This document shows positions 51,947-61,042 of a stretch of 64,000 bases of DNA, one piece after another. The translations under genes were made by a program, and so were the position numbers. Location: contig NZ_BOPZ01000002.1 of assembly GCF_018332455.1 (NCBI RefSeq), positions 62,001 through 126,000 of the forward strand, given 5' to 3'. Positions within the stretch are counted from its first letter, which is position 1; the number at the start of each line of letters is the position of its first letter. The DNA is from Clostridium polyendosporum (GTDB lineage Bacteria > Bacillota > Clostridia > Clostridiales > Clostridiaceae). The notes under the pieces are model-generated. The model made no database searches. It was not told the origin of the DNA and was given only the letters and a program-made list of their open reading frames with translations.

Positions 51947-53287
51947 ATGTATTCGTACTGTTCATATTGCTGGTATGCGCCATATTGTTCTTGCATGAAT
52001 CAATGTCATCAATGTGCATCTAAGATTAGCAGATTTTATGATAACGATTTATTGCGACAAAAACCAGAAGAAATAGTGGATGACACGGAAAGAACAGAAG
52101 ATTTTGAAGAATTAGAGATAACTGATGACCAGAATAAAGAGTTATTAAGAGCATCACAACAGGATGTAAATAGAATTTTAAATAAGTTTCTTCAAGAGAA
52201 TAGGAATATTCTTCAAACCTTTAGAAGATACAATATACAACAACGGTTGGCCAGGTATTATTTAGGTGTTGTAGTTGGATATGTATTAGATAATGAAAGT
52301 ACGATAAAGGTAGAGAATATAAATGTAAAAGTTAATAGGCTCCTTAACAGATTTCAAAGAACTAACTATCAACTAGTAGCAACTCTGTTAGGGGCAGGAA
52401 TGCCTGTAAATATAATTAATAACATAACTAGAGAAACAATAAGATTTACTCTGAGAAATTTAGGGGAAACACCTAGTAAAATAGGTTGGAGCCAATGGGA
52501 AGACTTGGGTGGAGTAATAACCTCATCGCCAGGGGCATCCTCTTGGGGTCCTAATAGAATAGATGTGTTTGCTAGAAGACAAAATAATGCAATGTGGCAT
52601 ATTTATTGGAATGGTACGAGATGGAGTACTTGGGAAGACCTTGGGGGAGTATTAACATCAGGACCAGCAGCAGTATCATGGGGAAACAATAGAATTGATT
52701 GTTTTGTAAGAGGAACTGATAATGCAATGTATCATAAGTGGTGGGACGGCCAGAGATGGAATGAGTGGGAATCTCTCGGTGGTATTTTGACATCAGCACC
52801 AGCTGCTTCATCATGGGCTGTTAATAGAATCGATTGCTTTGTAAGAGGAACTGATAATGCAATGTATCATAAGTGGTGGGACGGTCAGAGATGGAATGAG
52901 TGGGAATCTCTTGGTGGAACTTTAACTTCAGCTCCTGCAGCAGTATCATGGGGAAACAATAGAATTGATTGTTTTGTAAGAGGCACTAATAATGCAATGT
53001 ATCACAAATGGTGGGACGGTCAGAGATGGAGTAACTGGGAAAACTTAGGTGGATATTTGACATCAGCACCAGCAGCTTGCTCCACTGAGCCAAATATAAT
53101 TCATTGTTTTGCTAAAGGAAGAAATAACGAGTTAATCTATAAGTTTTGGAATGGAAGGGTATGGAGTGATTGGGAGTCATTAGGTGGAAATCTTACGTCA
53201 GATCCAACAGCAGCCTCTTGGGGAAGAAATAGAATAGATGTATTTGCCAAAGGTGTCAATAATCATTTATGGCATATTTATAGGTAA
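51947..53287 (+). CDS. PLL-like beta-propeller protein with cysteine-rich N-terminus
   Basis: This protein of 446 residues starts with a cysteine- and tyrosine-rich segment (MYSYCSYCWYAPYCSCMNQC), an acidic helix region to about residue 75, and a helical domain to ~180. Six repeats of 45 residues follow: W..WE.LGG.LTS.PAA.SWG.NRIDCF.RG..NAMYHKWWDGQR. These match the PLL/DUF346 propeller, a sugar-binding fold. The middle repeats are nearly identical at DNA level. It has no signal peptide. The cysteine-rich start suggests a spore-surface or cross-linked role, which is inference. TAGGAGG lies 6 bases before the ATG. Confidence 0.8.
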   Translation: MYSYCSYCWYAPYCSCMNQCHQCASKISRFYDNDLLRQKPEEIVDDTERTEDFEELEITDDQNKELLRASQQDVNRILNKFLQENRNILQTFRRYNIQQRLARYYLGVVVGYVLDNESTIKVENINVKVNRLLNRFQRTNYQLVATLLGAGMPVNIINNITRETIRFTLRNLGETPSKIGWSQWEDLGGVITSSPGASSWGPNRIDVFARRQNNAMWHIYWNGTRWSTWEDLGGVLTSGPAAVSWGNNRIDCFVRGTDNAMYHKWWDGQRWNEWESLGGILTSAPAASSWAVNRIDCFVRGTDNAMYHKWWDGQRWNEWESLGGTLTSAPAAVSWGNNRIDCFVRGTNNAMYHKWWDGQRWSNWENLGGYLTSAPAACSTEPNIIHCFAKGRNNELIYKFWNGRVWSDWESLGGNLTSDPTAASWGRNRIDVFAKGVNNHLWHIYR

Positions 53288-53332
53288 GCTTACGAAATGT
53301 TATAAAGCTCAAACAACTATATTTCATATTAA

Positions 53333-53376
53333 AATAAATCCAGGATTCATATTAAAATGAACCTGGATTTATTCAT
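53333..53376 (+). terminator. Terminator of the PLL-like gene
   Basis: AATAAATCCAGG pairs with CCTGGATTTATT, with partial pairing of ATTCAT/ATGAA inside. It is 46 bases after the stop codon. Confidence 0.75.
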
Positions 53377-53473
53377 ATAAGTATGTACAATTGCAGCCAA
53401 ATGATTTATAATTAAGTTAGATAGTTTACATTTAGTAAGTTTTTAACGTTACTAAGGAATTTGAAACTTGTAC

Positions 53474-53502
53474 TTGACTGATTATTATGTTGTTGTTATA
53501 AT
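53474..53502 (+). promoter_or_regulatory. Sigma-A promoter before tRNA-Leu
   Basis: TTGACT (53474-53479) and TATAAT (53497-53502) are 17 bases apart. A short hairpin CTAGGG/CCTAGG follows at 53513-53530 before the tRNA. Confidence 0.7.
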
Positions 53503-53575
53503 ATGATTTGTTCTAGGGGGATACCCTAGGTACATTAAACTAAAATTTAAATGTAATATAGTATAATATATATAT

Positions 53576-53658
53576 GCGAGAGTGGCGGAATCGGCAGACG
53601 CGCACGTTTGAGGGGCGTGTGGGAGACCGTACGGGTTCAAGTCCCGTCTTTCGCACCA
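53576..53658 (+). tRNA. tRNA-Leu (anticodon GAG)
   Basis: The sequence is 83 nucleotides with acceptor ends GCGAGAG / CTTTCGC and an encoded CCA. The anticodon loop TTGAGGG sits on the stem CACGT/GCGTG, so the anticodon is GAG. A long variable arm (GTGGGAGACCGTAC region) and a T arm with GGTTCAAGTCC are present. The class II shape supports leucine. Confidence 0.92.
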
Positions 53659-53664
53659 GAAATT

Positions 53665-53895
53665 TCTAAAATATTCGAGAGGCCCTATATTTTGAACCTA
53701 CATTACAGCGAAGGGAGTTCAATATTTAGTTGCGGATATGTACTTTCTTGTGAGACCCTTAGATGGCATAGAAGGCGATAGAAGCAGTTGTGAGAACACC
53801 CACCTATCGAGAGATAGGTGTCAAAATTAGGGCGACGGTATTTTGGATTTTAAATGAAATTTAAAGAGAAGTAGAGATACTTCTCTTTTTATTTG
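53665..53895 (+). ncRNA. ssrS: Structured RNA, probably 6S RNA
   Basis: There is no coding frame here. AAAATATTCGAGAGGCCCTA (53669-53688) pairs with TAGGGCGACGGTATTTT (53828-53844), enclosing hairpins such as TTGAAC/GTTCAA and CACCTATC/GATAGGTG. The stretches GTGAGACCCTTAGATGG, AGAACACCCACCT and AGGTGTCAAAATTAGGGC fit my memory of clostridial 6S RNA. A terminator AAAGAGAAGTA/TACTTCTCTTT with a T run ends it at 53863-53890. 6S RNA binds RNA polymerase in stationary phase. The identity is from memory, not from a search. Confidence 0.55.
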
Positions 53896-53930
53896 CTGTC
53901 ATTTTACAAAGTGAAATCTGATTTTGATGA
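53890..53930 (+). repeat. Truncated hairpin module
   Basis: TTTGCTGTCATTTTACAAAG then TGAAATCTGATTTTGATG. Only the left half of the module is present, directly after the terminator of the structured RNA. Confidence 0.6.
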
Positions 53931-54063
53931 TATTTCTAAAGGTATCTAAGTTGAATAATGTTTTATTATTTTGAAATAATAAATATGAAAGATTTAGAAC
54001 TCTACTATAAGAATAATCGGATATTATTTCTAATGCTAAAATTACTTGTAAGGAAGTGTTTGT

Positions 54064-54501
54064 ATGAAAATAGAAGGTTTTTTTAGTAGTATTAAGACTG
54101 CAAATGAGACTGTTTCTAAGCTTAAGAGTGAAGGGTATAATGAAGTCTTTGTTGATATAAACGAGCATTATAATAATGCCTATTCAGAAAGAGGTCTTCT
54201 TGGAACAGAAAATATATCAAGTCTATCAGAGGCTGTTTTAGGATCAGGTAATAATAGAGGACAGGGAGTTAATTCACCTTTAGCTGCTGCAAGTCCAATG
54301 GTAAGTGGCATGGGCGGTTTTGAGGAAATAGCTAATATAAATTGCAAAGTCGTTGTTGAAGTAGGGAACAAAGATACTAAAACTGCTAAGAAGATAATAA
54401 GTGATATGGGTGGAGAGCTAGAGAATCTAAATACAAAAATCCCTAAAGGACTTGAGAACATAGGGGTTGAGGAACTGATATTAGGGAATATAGAAGAATA
54501 G
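54064..54501 (+). CDS. Hypothetical protein
   Basis: This protein of 145 residues is not assigned. The N-terminus (MKIEGFFSSIKTANETVSKLKSEGY, then FVDINEHYN) resembles the ferredoxin-like repeat of stress proteins such as YflT, and a second such unit may be at 95-135 (CKVVVEVGNKDTKTAKKIISDMGG). Between them lies a Gly/Ser/Asn-rich linker. This layout is seen in small Firmicutes proteins of unknown role. No signal peptide is seen. AAGGAAGTG lies 6 bases before the ATG, and a good terminator follows. Confidence 0.7.
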   Translation: MKIEGFFSSIKTANETVSKLKSEGYNEVFVDINEHYNNAYSERGLLGTENISSLSEAVLGSGNNRGQGVNSPLAAASPMVSGMGGFEEIANINCKVVVEVGNKDTKTAKKIISDMGGELENLNTKIPKGLENIGVEELILGNIEE

Positions 54502-54516
54502 GTTTAAATTTGGATT

Positions 54517-54568
54517 AAAAGACTATGTTATAAGATGCTGCTATGCAATTTATAATATAGTCTTTTTG
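54517..54568 (+). terminator. Terminator after the hypothetical gene
   Basis: AAAAGACTATGTTATAA pairs with TTATAATATAGTCTTTT around a GATGCTGCTATGCAAT loop, followed by T. Confidence 0.75.
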
Positions 54569-54744
54569 TATTTTCCTAAAAGTCAGTATATTGACAGTAT
54601 AAAAGAAACTAGAATATAATTAATTACATATATTGTATAATATGTTTAAATAATGAAATATATAGTCTAGAGAGAAGTAAATAGTAATATAATTAACATA
54701 GATAAAACATGTTTTAATTAAAAATATTTTTAGAGGTGATTGAT

Positions 54745-55428
54745 TTGAAAAGAAAGATTTTCCTTGGAAGTATATTTATTATAGTAGGTATTGGGTTATT
54801 GCTTCAACAGATAGGATTTTGGGATTTTGGTCAAGTAATTTCTACTTGGTGGCCATTGATATTAATAGCTGTTGGAGTAGGAAACTTATTTGCAGATTCT
54901 GATTCTAAAACTCTGGGTATCATTTTAATACTATTAGGTGCATGGTTTCAAATGAGAGAACTTAATATAATTACGCATAGTATTATAAGGTATTTCTGGC
55001 CTTTACTAATTATAGCTATTGGTATTTCAATATTGTTACCAAGAGGTTCGAGAAACCTTGATTATAAATTTAGTGGAAAAGAAACTACTGAAGATTTAGT
55101 TGATAATATAACATTATTTTCGGGCGTAAAAACAAGAAATATTTCTAAAAACTTTAGAGGAGGAAGTTTGACTGCTATTTTTGGTGGTATTGATATGGAT
55201 TTAAAAGATGCTAATATTTCAAGTGGTAATGCAAGCCTTAATATAACAGTTGCTTTTGGTGGAATAGATATAAGCGTACCTCCAGGTTGGAAGGTAGTGG
55301 TAAAGGGTATTCCTATCTTTGGTGGATGGTCAAATAAAACAAATAACATTAATTATGTTAATCTGGAAGGTCCAGTATTAACTATAAATTGTTTTGTAAT
55401 TTTTGGAGGAGTGGATGTGAAAAATTAA
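54745..55428 (+). CDS. Membrane protein with DUF5668 and LiaF-like C-terminal domain
   Basis: This protein of 227 residues has four short membrane segments in the first ~110 residues (ILIAVGVGNLF, LLIIAIGISILL typical of DUF5668/LiaI), followed by a repeated beta-strand domain (GGSLTAIFGGIDMDLKDANIS, ITVAFGGIDISVPPGWKVVVKGIPIFGG) like the LiaF C-terminus. LiaF proteins damp cell-envelope stress signalling through LiaS/LiaR kinases, but no LiaSR is next to it. The start is TTG 54745, with AGAGGTGA 5 bases before. A GTG three codons earlier lies within that site. Confidence 0.8.
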   Translation: MKRKIFLGSIFIIVGIGLLLQQIGFWDFGQVISTWWPLILIAVGVGNLFADSDSKTLGIILILLGAWFQMRELNIITHSIIRYFWPLLIIAIGISILLPRGSRNLDYKFSGKETTEDLVDNITLFSGVKTRNISKNFRGGSLTAIFGGIDMDLKDANISSGNASLNITVAFGGIDISVPPGWKVVVKGIPIFGGWSNKTNNINYVNLEGPVLTINCFVIFGGVDVKN

Positions 55429-55479
55429 TAATTAAACATAGTATCTGAAAACCTTTATCTTATAAAGATATTGGATTTA

Positions 55480-55610
55480 GCTTAGTTGCTGCCATGTGGC
55501 GAAACAGGGGTGATGCCTGTTTATTTTTATTTGTCATCATTTGAAAAAGTGAAATTTGACTAAAAATGAATAGGTTTGATATCTATTCATTTTTATTTTT
55601 CTAGTCATGT
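55480..55610 (+). repeat. Two hairpin modules of the TCGATG family
   Basis: A short variant (GCTGCCATGTGGCG, ACAGGGGTGATGCCTGT, TTTATTTTTATT) is followed by a full one: TTTGTCATCATTTGAAAAAG, then TGAATAGG / CTATTCATTTT with loop TTTGATAT. They fill the 234-base gap before the kinase-like gene. Confidence 0.7.
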
Positions 55611-55662
55611 TTATATTTTTTTAATAGTATAAATAAGTAGAATAACTATAGGAAGTGAACTT

Positions 55663-56250
55663 ATGGTAAGGCACTTAGATTTTAGTACTAACTTTAGTGA
55701 TGAGTTGGAAAAACTTTTTAAGAAAGCTGAATTTTTAGGTGAAGGGCATAATGGAATAGTATATCTTTTACCAGAAAATAAGATAATAAAGTTTTTTAGA
55801 GATAAGGAAATATGTGCTGATGAATACTATATACTCTACAAAGCACAAGGCTCCATTTTTTTTCCTAAGGTTTATGAGTATGGTGAATACTATATAGTAA
55901 GAGATTATGTAGGTGGTATTAGGTTAGACAAGTATGTTGAAAGAAAAGGATTAGATAGTTATTTGTGTAAAGCTTTGGTGGAAATGCTTGATGAATTTAC
56001 AAAACTAGGTTTCACTAAAATAGACATTAGATGTAGAGATATTTATGTTCAGGATAATAAAAGTATTATAGTTATAGATCCGAAAAATAACTTTGATAAG
56101 AAAGTAAAATATCCTAGGCATTTGATGAAAGGCTTAAATAAGCTTGGTGTATTACAAATCTTTTTAAGTTATATAAAAGAAAAAGACAAGAGTAAATATG
56201 GTGCTTGGAAATATAGTATGGAAAAGTATTTGAAATATCGTGTAAAATAG
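55663..56250 (+). CDS. Small protein-kinase-like protein
   Basis: This protein of 195 residues has a kinase-like glycine loop (FLGEGHNGIVYLLPENKIIKFF, with the IIK lysine) and a C-lobe with GFTKIDIRCRDIYVQDNKSIIVIDPKNN, where the usual HRD and DFG elements appear as IDIRCRD and VIDPKN. Such small kinases occur in Firmicutes, and their targets are unknown. It is distantly alike in layout to the protein at 47134. AGGAAGTG lies 6 bases before the ATG. It stands alone between two repeat clusters. Confidence 0.6.
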   Translation: MVRHLDFSTNFSDELEKLFKKAEFLGEGHNGIVYLLPENKIIKFFRDKEICADEYYILYKAQGSIFFPKVYEYGEYYIVRDYVGGIRLDKYVERKGLDSYLCKALVEMLDEFTKLGFTKIDIRCRDIYVQDNKSIIVIDPKNNFDKKVKYPRHLMKGLNKLGVLQIFLSYIKEKDKSKYGAWKYSMEKYLKYRVK

Positions 56251-56257
56251 AAGTGAT

Positions 56258-56346
56258 AATTTCTAATAGATAAGGGAGCTTTTAACTAAAAACTCCCTTA
56301 TCTGCTGCCATTTCACAAAGTGAAATCTAACTTAACCTAATCAGTT
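56258..56346 (+). repeat. Terminator hairpin followed by partial hairpin module
   Basis: GATAAGGGAGCTTTTAACTAAAAACTCCCTTATC forms a strong stem (AGATAAGGGAG at 56269 with CTCCCTTATCT). GCTGCCATTTCACAAAGTGA and AATCTAACTTAACC, a half module, come next. It separates convergent genes. Confidence 0.7.
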
Positions 56347-56751
56347 TTATCTATTATCTCTTATTTCTTTTAGAAGTTCTCGTATATCAGTGAGAAGGAG
56401 TGTTTCTTTTGAAGGTGTTATAACTTTTTCTTTCTCTTTTTGTTTCTTTTTGAATCTATTGATGAATTTAATAAAAATAAAAATTGAAAAAGAAATAATT
56501 AAGAAATCAATAACTGATTGTAGGAATTGACCATATTTAATTGAGAGTTCAGGTATCTTATTAGAACCTTCTCTTATTACTACTTTTAATTCTGTAAAAT
56601 TTAATCCCCCAATCAAAAAACCAAGCATAGGCATAATTATATCATTAACTAAAGAGCTAACTATCTTACCGAATGCACCACCGATTATTACACCAATCGC
56701 TAAGTCTAATACATCACCTTTTACGGCAAAATCTTTGAATTCTTTCCACAT
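56347..56751 (-). CDS. mscL: Large-conductance mechanosensitive channel
   Basis: This protein of 134 residues has the MscL signature at the start ([47 protein letters not shown]), two membrane helices and a short cytosolic C-terminal helix. It opens under membrane tension after hypo-osmotic shock and protects the cell from bursting. ATG 56751 is chosen: AAAGGA is 8 bases before it. An ATG three codons earlier would lie within one base of that site. It stands alone, convergent with the kinase-like gene. Confidence 0.95.
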   Translation of the reverse strand: MWKEFKDFAVKGDVLDLAIGVIIGGAFGKIVSSLVNDIIMPMLGFLIGGLNFTELKVVIREGSNKIPELSIKYGQFLQSVIDFLIISFSIFIFIKFINRFKKKQKEKEKVITPSKETLLLTDIRELLKEIRDNR

Positions 56752-56889
56752 TAGCAACATCCTTTCTACAGTAAGTCAAATTATTATTGATAGTTATTCA
56801 AAATATTAACATAGAACATAGAATACTGTCAAAAAAATGTTGATATTACTATACAATATAAATTAATATAGTGTATAGGAGGAAATTTC

Positions 56890-58821
56890 ATGGATAAGAA
56901 AGATGTTTTAATAGATTCATTATATATAGATAATAAAAAAGTTATAAAGTTTTGGCCAATGTATATTATTTCTTTTGCTTTTCTTATTATTGCCTTTATT
57001 ATAAGTGAAGAAATTGCAGATTACTTAGTAAGAATAATAAATATAATAATATGCTTTGGTGTTATGCTTATGACCGCGGCTACTTCAAAGTTTTCAAAAT
57101 ATAAACTTTTTATTTTTTCCGGAATATGCTTTTTTATTATAGGTCTTTTAAATAGTATTCATATCACTACAGTAACATCAGTGAATGAATATTTATACTA
57201 CTCAGATTTGTATATACAAATAAAAAATTTAGCTGAAAGTCTATATTTATTTATGGCATTAAAACTCATCTATAATAATTATAGTAGTAGCAAAGCTTTG
57301 ATGCAGTATGTTTTCTTGCTTTTATTTGCAGTAATTTTAATGCAAATGTCTATTTATTTTCATGTAAATGTTTTTGTTATAAGGATGTATATTTTAGCTA
57401 TTATTTTAATTTTAGCTTCAATATCATTAATAAAATCATTAATAAATACCACCTCTGAGAACAATAAAATAAATTATTTCAGTATATTCATATCACTACT
57501 TGTTATAACATATTATTTAAATTTTATTAATTTATTTATATATAAGCCCTTTATTCAACTTATGATTGAGGAGTTTACATTTTTAGCTTATAGTATCATA
57601 TACATTTCTCTTAGTGAAAAGTTATTGAACAAGCCTTATAAAACTATTTTTAATGATACTTATGAGAGAACTCTTCAACTTGAGGTATTAAATAGGGAAA
57701 TATACTTAAAAAATAAGGAAATGGAAAATGGAAGGAAATATTTAAAAGAGAGAGAGACAGTATATAGAACACTTTTTAATAACATACCATTACCTATGGT
57801 TATTATTAATAACAATAATAAGAGAATTATTTATGCTAATAAACAATTTCTTTTTCTTTTTAGGCTGAAAAGTATAAAGGATGCTGTCAATAAATCTATA
57901 CTAAATTTTCTTGTTATTAAGGAAAATACAACAGTTAAAGAAAATAACTGTTTAAATTATGAAGGAGAAGTGTCTATTGAAGAAAAACGTGTTGAATTAG
58001 AGATAAGAGAATTTATGTTAAATAATGAAACGCATGAATCAATGTTAATTTTTAAGGATATAACGGAGAAAAGAAGGATTGAAAGAATAAAGATTAATGT
58101 AGAGCAAAAAAAATTAGAAGAAAAAATGAGAAGTGACTTTTTATCAACCATTTCTCATGATTTAAAAACACCAATCAATGTCATCTATAGTGCTGCTCAA
58201 TTAATTAAAATCTTTCTTGAAAATGATAATTATGAAACAATTAAAAAATATAACATTATTAATAAGGATAATTGTATGACGTTAATTAGATTAACTAATA
58301 ATTTAATTGATAATTCTCAAATAAATTATGATTACCTGAAGCCTCAACTTGCAATTTTCAATATTGTAGAGATAATCGAAGATACAATAATGCATTTAGC
58401 TGAATATATAAAAAGTAAAGATTTAGATTTAATTTTCGATACAGAAGAAGAAGAATTATTAGTTTCATGTGATAAAGGTTTTATAGAAAGAATAATTTTA
58501 AATCTAATTTCTAATGCAGTAAAATATACAAAAAAGGGTTCTATATTTGTTAATATTACTTGTAATGATAGTAAGGTTTTTATTCAAGTAATTGACAGTG
58601 GAAAAGGAATAAGTAAAGAATATTTAGAAAATGCATTTAAGAAATATATGGTCACTGATAAAAGTAGAGTTACAACAGAAAAAAGTACTGGGTTAGGACT
58701 TTATGTTGTTAAAAGTTTAGTTGAACTTCAAGGGGGACAAGTCATTATAGAAAGTAATAAGGATAAAGGTACGAAAGTAGAACTTCAGTTTATGAAGGAG
58801 AAGGGCTATGAAAAATTTTAA
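56890..58821 (+). CDS. Membrane-bound sensor histidine kinase with PAS domain
   Basis: This protein of 643 residues has an N-terminal membrane part (about 20-245) of seven or eight segments, a coiled-coil link, a PAS domain (about 285-395) and the kinase core. The H box is DFLSTISHDLKTPINVIYS (His ~422), the N box LNLISNAVKYT (~536), and the G boxes DSGKGIS and STGLGLYVVKSLVELQGG. It should autophosphorylate and pass the phosphate to a response regulator. None is encoded nearby, so it is an orphan kinase. AGGAGGAA lies 6 bases before the ATG. It overlaps the next kinase gene by 14 bases. Confidence 0.92.
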   Translation: MDKKDVLIDSLYIDNKKVIKFWPMYIISFAFLIIAFIISEEIADYLVRIINIIICFGVMLMTAATSKFSKYKLFIFSGICFFIIGLLNSIHITTVTSVNEYLYYSDLYIQIKNLAESLYLFMALKLIYNNYSSSKALMQYVFLLLFAVILMQMSIYFHVNVFVIRMYILAIILILASISLIKSLINTTSENNKINYFSIFISLLVITYYLNFINLFIYKPFIQLMIEEFTFLAYSIIYISLSEKLLNKPYKTIFNDTYERTLQLEVLNREIYLKNKEMENGRKYLKERETVYRTLFNNIPLPMVIINNNNKRIIYANKQFLFLFRLKSIKDAVNKSILNFLVIKENTTVKENNCLNYEGEVSIEEKRVELEIREFMLNNETHESMLIFKDITEKRRIERIKINVEQKKLEEKMRSDFLSTISHDLKTPINVIYSAAQLIKIFLENDNYETIKKYNIINKDNCMTLIRLTNNLIDNSQINYDYLKPQLAIFNIVEIIEDTIMHLAEYIKSKDLDLIFDTEEEELLVSCDKGFIERIILNLISNAVKYTKKGSIFVNITCNDSKVFIQVIDSGKGISKEYLENAFKKYMVTDKSRVTTEKSTGLGLYVVKSLVELQGGQVIIESNKDKGTKVELQFMKEKGYEKF

Positions 58822-60850
58822 AGATTACATTATGAATAATATGACCTGGATTTTAAGGATTTTTATTCCAGTGATTTTAGTAGTGATAATGTTCTATTCT
58901 ACAAACAAAAATTTAATGCTGTATCACCAGTTTGTAGAAATATTATGTGTTACTCTTGGGGCCTCTTTAACGATAATTTCATTATCAAAGTACAATACTA
59001 AAATTAAGAATTTTTTTACATATGTAGGTATAGGCTATAGTGTAATATGTTTTATTGGTATTGTACATATAATGTCTTTAAACGGTAATAAACCGTATGA
59101 AAGTGTAGTAAGCTTTACAACAGTGACTTGGATATTAAGTAATTACTTTGAATATTGTATTATATTAATAGCCATTTTATGTCATAAATTAAGTATTAGC
59201 TATAAAAAAGTGATTTTATTTTATGGGGTTATAGGTATCTTAACAGGAATAATACTTAGTATTTCATATAGGAATTTTAAAAATGGAACTCCTTTTATAA
59301 ATAGGTACTTGTTTATTAAAATAAACTATATTATACTATTTTGCTTATTTATTATATTAATATACGTAATTTTAACTTATAGAGGTCTTTCAAAAAGACA
59401 GAAAAAATATTTAATTTTATATGTAGCAACGATTTTCTTATACGAAAATATAGCTAAAATAGATTTTGTCGATACAACATATTCTAGTTACAATACAGCT
59501 GTTATGATTCATATTGCCAAATATATTGCATACTACATACTCTATGAGGCAATTGCAATATTTTTAGTAAAGAATACTTATGATAATATGTATGGTGAAC
59601 TTATAGATATGGAGAAGTATAAGGAATATTATAATGAAATACTAAATCAAAGAATGAATATTCAGATGGAATTAAATACAATGATAGAAAAAAGTAAAGA
59701 AAAGTATGAAAATTTAATAAATTATATTTCTGATGCAGTCATTATTTTTGAAGACAGTAAAATTAAATATATAAATGAAGCTGCTATAAAAATTTTTGAT
59801 TTATTAGATATATTAGATTTAGAATCTGTAAGCATACATGAATTTTTGGAATTACTTGATCCACCATCTATGGAAATGTCAGAGGAATATAGAGGAAGCT
59901 TAAGACATTACTGGAGTTTTATATTAACTAATGAAGCGGAACAAGAAAGAAAATATGAACTAAGATGTGAACATTTAAGTCAAGATATGTGGCTTGTTTT
60001 TATTAGAGATATGACAGAGATAGAAAGAATAAAGGCCTTAAAAGTTGAGTTAGAAAGTTATCTTCAAGAAGAAAAATTAAAAAGAGAGTTTTATACTAAT
60101 ATTTCTCATGAACTTAGAACTCCTATAAATGTTATTTTTTCAGCTCTACAGTTAAATGATTTATATATAAATGATAAAAATATAGTAGGATTAGAAAAAA
60201 ACAATGCTAACATAAGGAAAAATTGTTTAAGATTAATTAGAACAATAAATAATTTTATTGATACAAATAAGATTTTGGAAGGATATCTTACACCGGATTT
60301 AAGATATCATAATATTGTAGAGTTAGTAGAAAATGTGGCTCAAGCAACAATAAAGTATTTAAACTTAGTAGGAATATCTTTAATTTTTGATTCAGTAGCA
60401 GAAGAAATTTATGTGAAATGTGATTATGAATTTATTGAAAGAATAATATTAAACTTGCTTTCTAATAGTGTTAAGTATGGAGAAAATGGAGGAAATATAT
60501 GGGTAGATGTCTGTTTGGAAGAAGAGAATGTTGTTATTTATATAAAAAATGATTCTAAGCCTATTTCAACAGAAGAACAGCGGTATGTTTTCGAAAAATT
60601 TGCAAAATCAAGTAATGAACTTAGTGGAAGAAAAGAGGGCAGTGGATTAGGATTATATATTACAAAAGCTCTCATAGAACTTCAAAATGGTTCACTAGAA
60701 TTAATCGTTACACATGCATTGAATAAATTTATAATAAAATTGCCTAAAGGTGAGGCAGATGAGTTTGAGTATTTGGGAAATAAACCAATATTAAACATTA
60801 ATGAGTTAGAGGAAAAAGTAGACATAGAGTTTTCTGATATTTATATTTAA
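58808..60850 (+). CDS. Membrane-bound sensor histidine kinase (second of pair)
   Basis: This protein of 680 residues has the same plan as its neighbour: seven or eight membrane segments (~15-250), coiled coil, PAS-like domain (~295-400), H box EFYTNISHELRTPINVIFS (His ~433), N box LNLLSNSVKYG (~547) and G box GSGLGLYITKALIELQNG. The N-terminal parts differ enough to sense other things. A short acidic tail of about 25 residues extends past the kinase core. The gene overlaps the first kinase by 14 bases, and GAAGGAGAAG precedes the ATG, so translation is coupled. No response regulator is near. Spo0A is a possible target by analogy with clostridial orphan kinases. Confidence 0.92.
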   Translation: MKNFKDYIMNNMTWILRIFIPVILVVIMFYSTNKNLMLYHQFVEILCVTLGASLTIISLSKYNTKIKNFFTYVGIGYSVICFIGIVHIMSLNGNKPYESVVSFTTVTWILSNYFEYCIILIAILCHKLSISYKKVILFYGVIGILTGIILSISYRNFKNGTPFINRYLFIKINYIILFCLFIILIYVILTYRGLSKRQKKYLILYVATIFLYENIAKIDFVDTTYSSYNTAVMIHIAKYIAYYILYEAIAIFLVKNTYDNMYGELIDMEKYKEYYNEILNQRMNIQMELNTMIEKSKEKYENLINYISDAVIIFEDSKIKYINEAAIKIFDLLDILDLESVSIHEFLELLDPPSMEMSEEYRGSLRHYWSFILTNEAEQERKYELRCEHLSQDMWLVFIRDMTEIERIKALKVELESYLQEEKLKREFYTNISHELRTPINVIFSALQLNDLYINDKNIVGLEKNNANIRKNCLRLIRTINNFIDTNKILEGYLTPDLRYHNIVELVENVAQATIKYLNLVGISLIFDSVAEEIYVKCDYEFIERIILNLLSNSVKYGENGGNIWVDVCLEEENVVIYIKNDSKPISTEEQRYVFEKFAKSSNELSGRKEGSGLGLYITKALIELQNGSLELIVTHALNKFIIKLPKGEADEFEYLGNKPILNINELEEKVDIEFSDIYI

Positions 60851-60877
60851 GTATTACTTTGCCATTCTTTATCCTGA

Positions 60878-60980
60878 TTTGTTGCTATTTCGCAAAGGAA
60901 ACCTGGCTAAAAGTGAATAGGTTCTATACCTATTCACTTTTATTTGGAGCTGAGCAGGCTCGGTAACTGCTCGGTTTCAA
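60878..60980 (+). repeat. TCGATG-type hairpin modules
   Basis: TTTGTTGCTATTTCGCAAAG ... GGCTAAAAGTGAATAGG / CCTATTCACTTTTA with loop TTCTATA, followed at 60946 by a smaller hairpin GCTGAGCAGG / AACTGCTCGGT with loop CTCGGT. It lies after the kinase pair. Confidence 0.65.
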
Positions 60981-61042
60981 GATCCAATTCAGACATATTA
61001 ACCTTAAGGAATACATAATTATATGGATAAGGAGGGATATAT

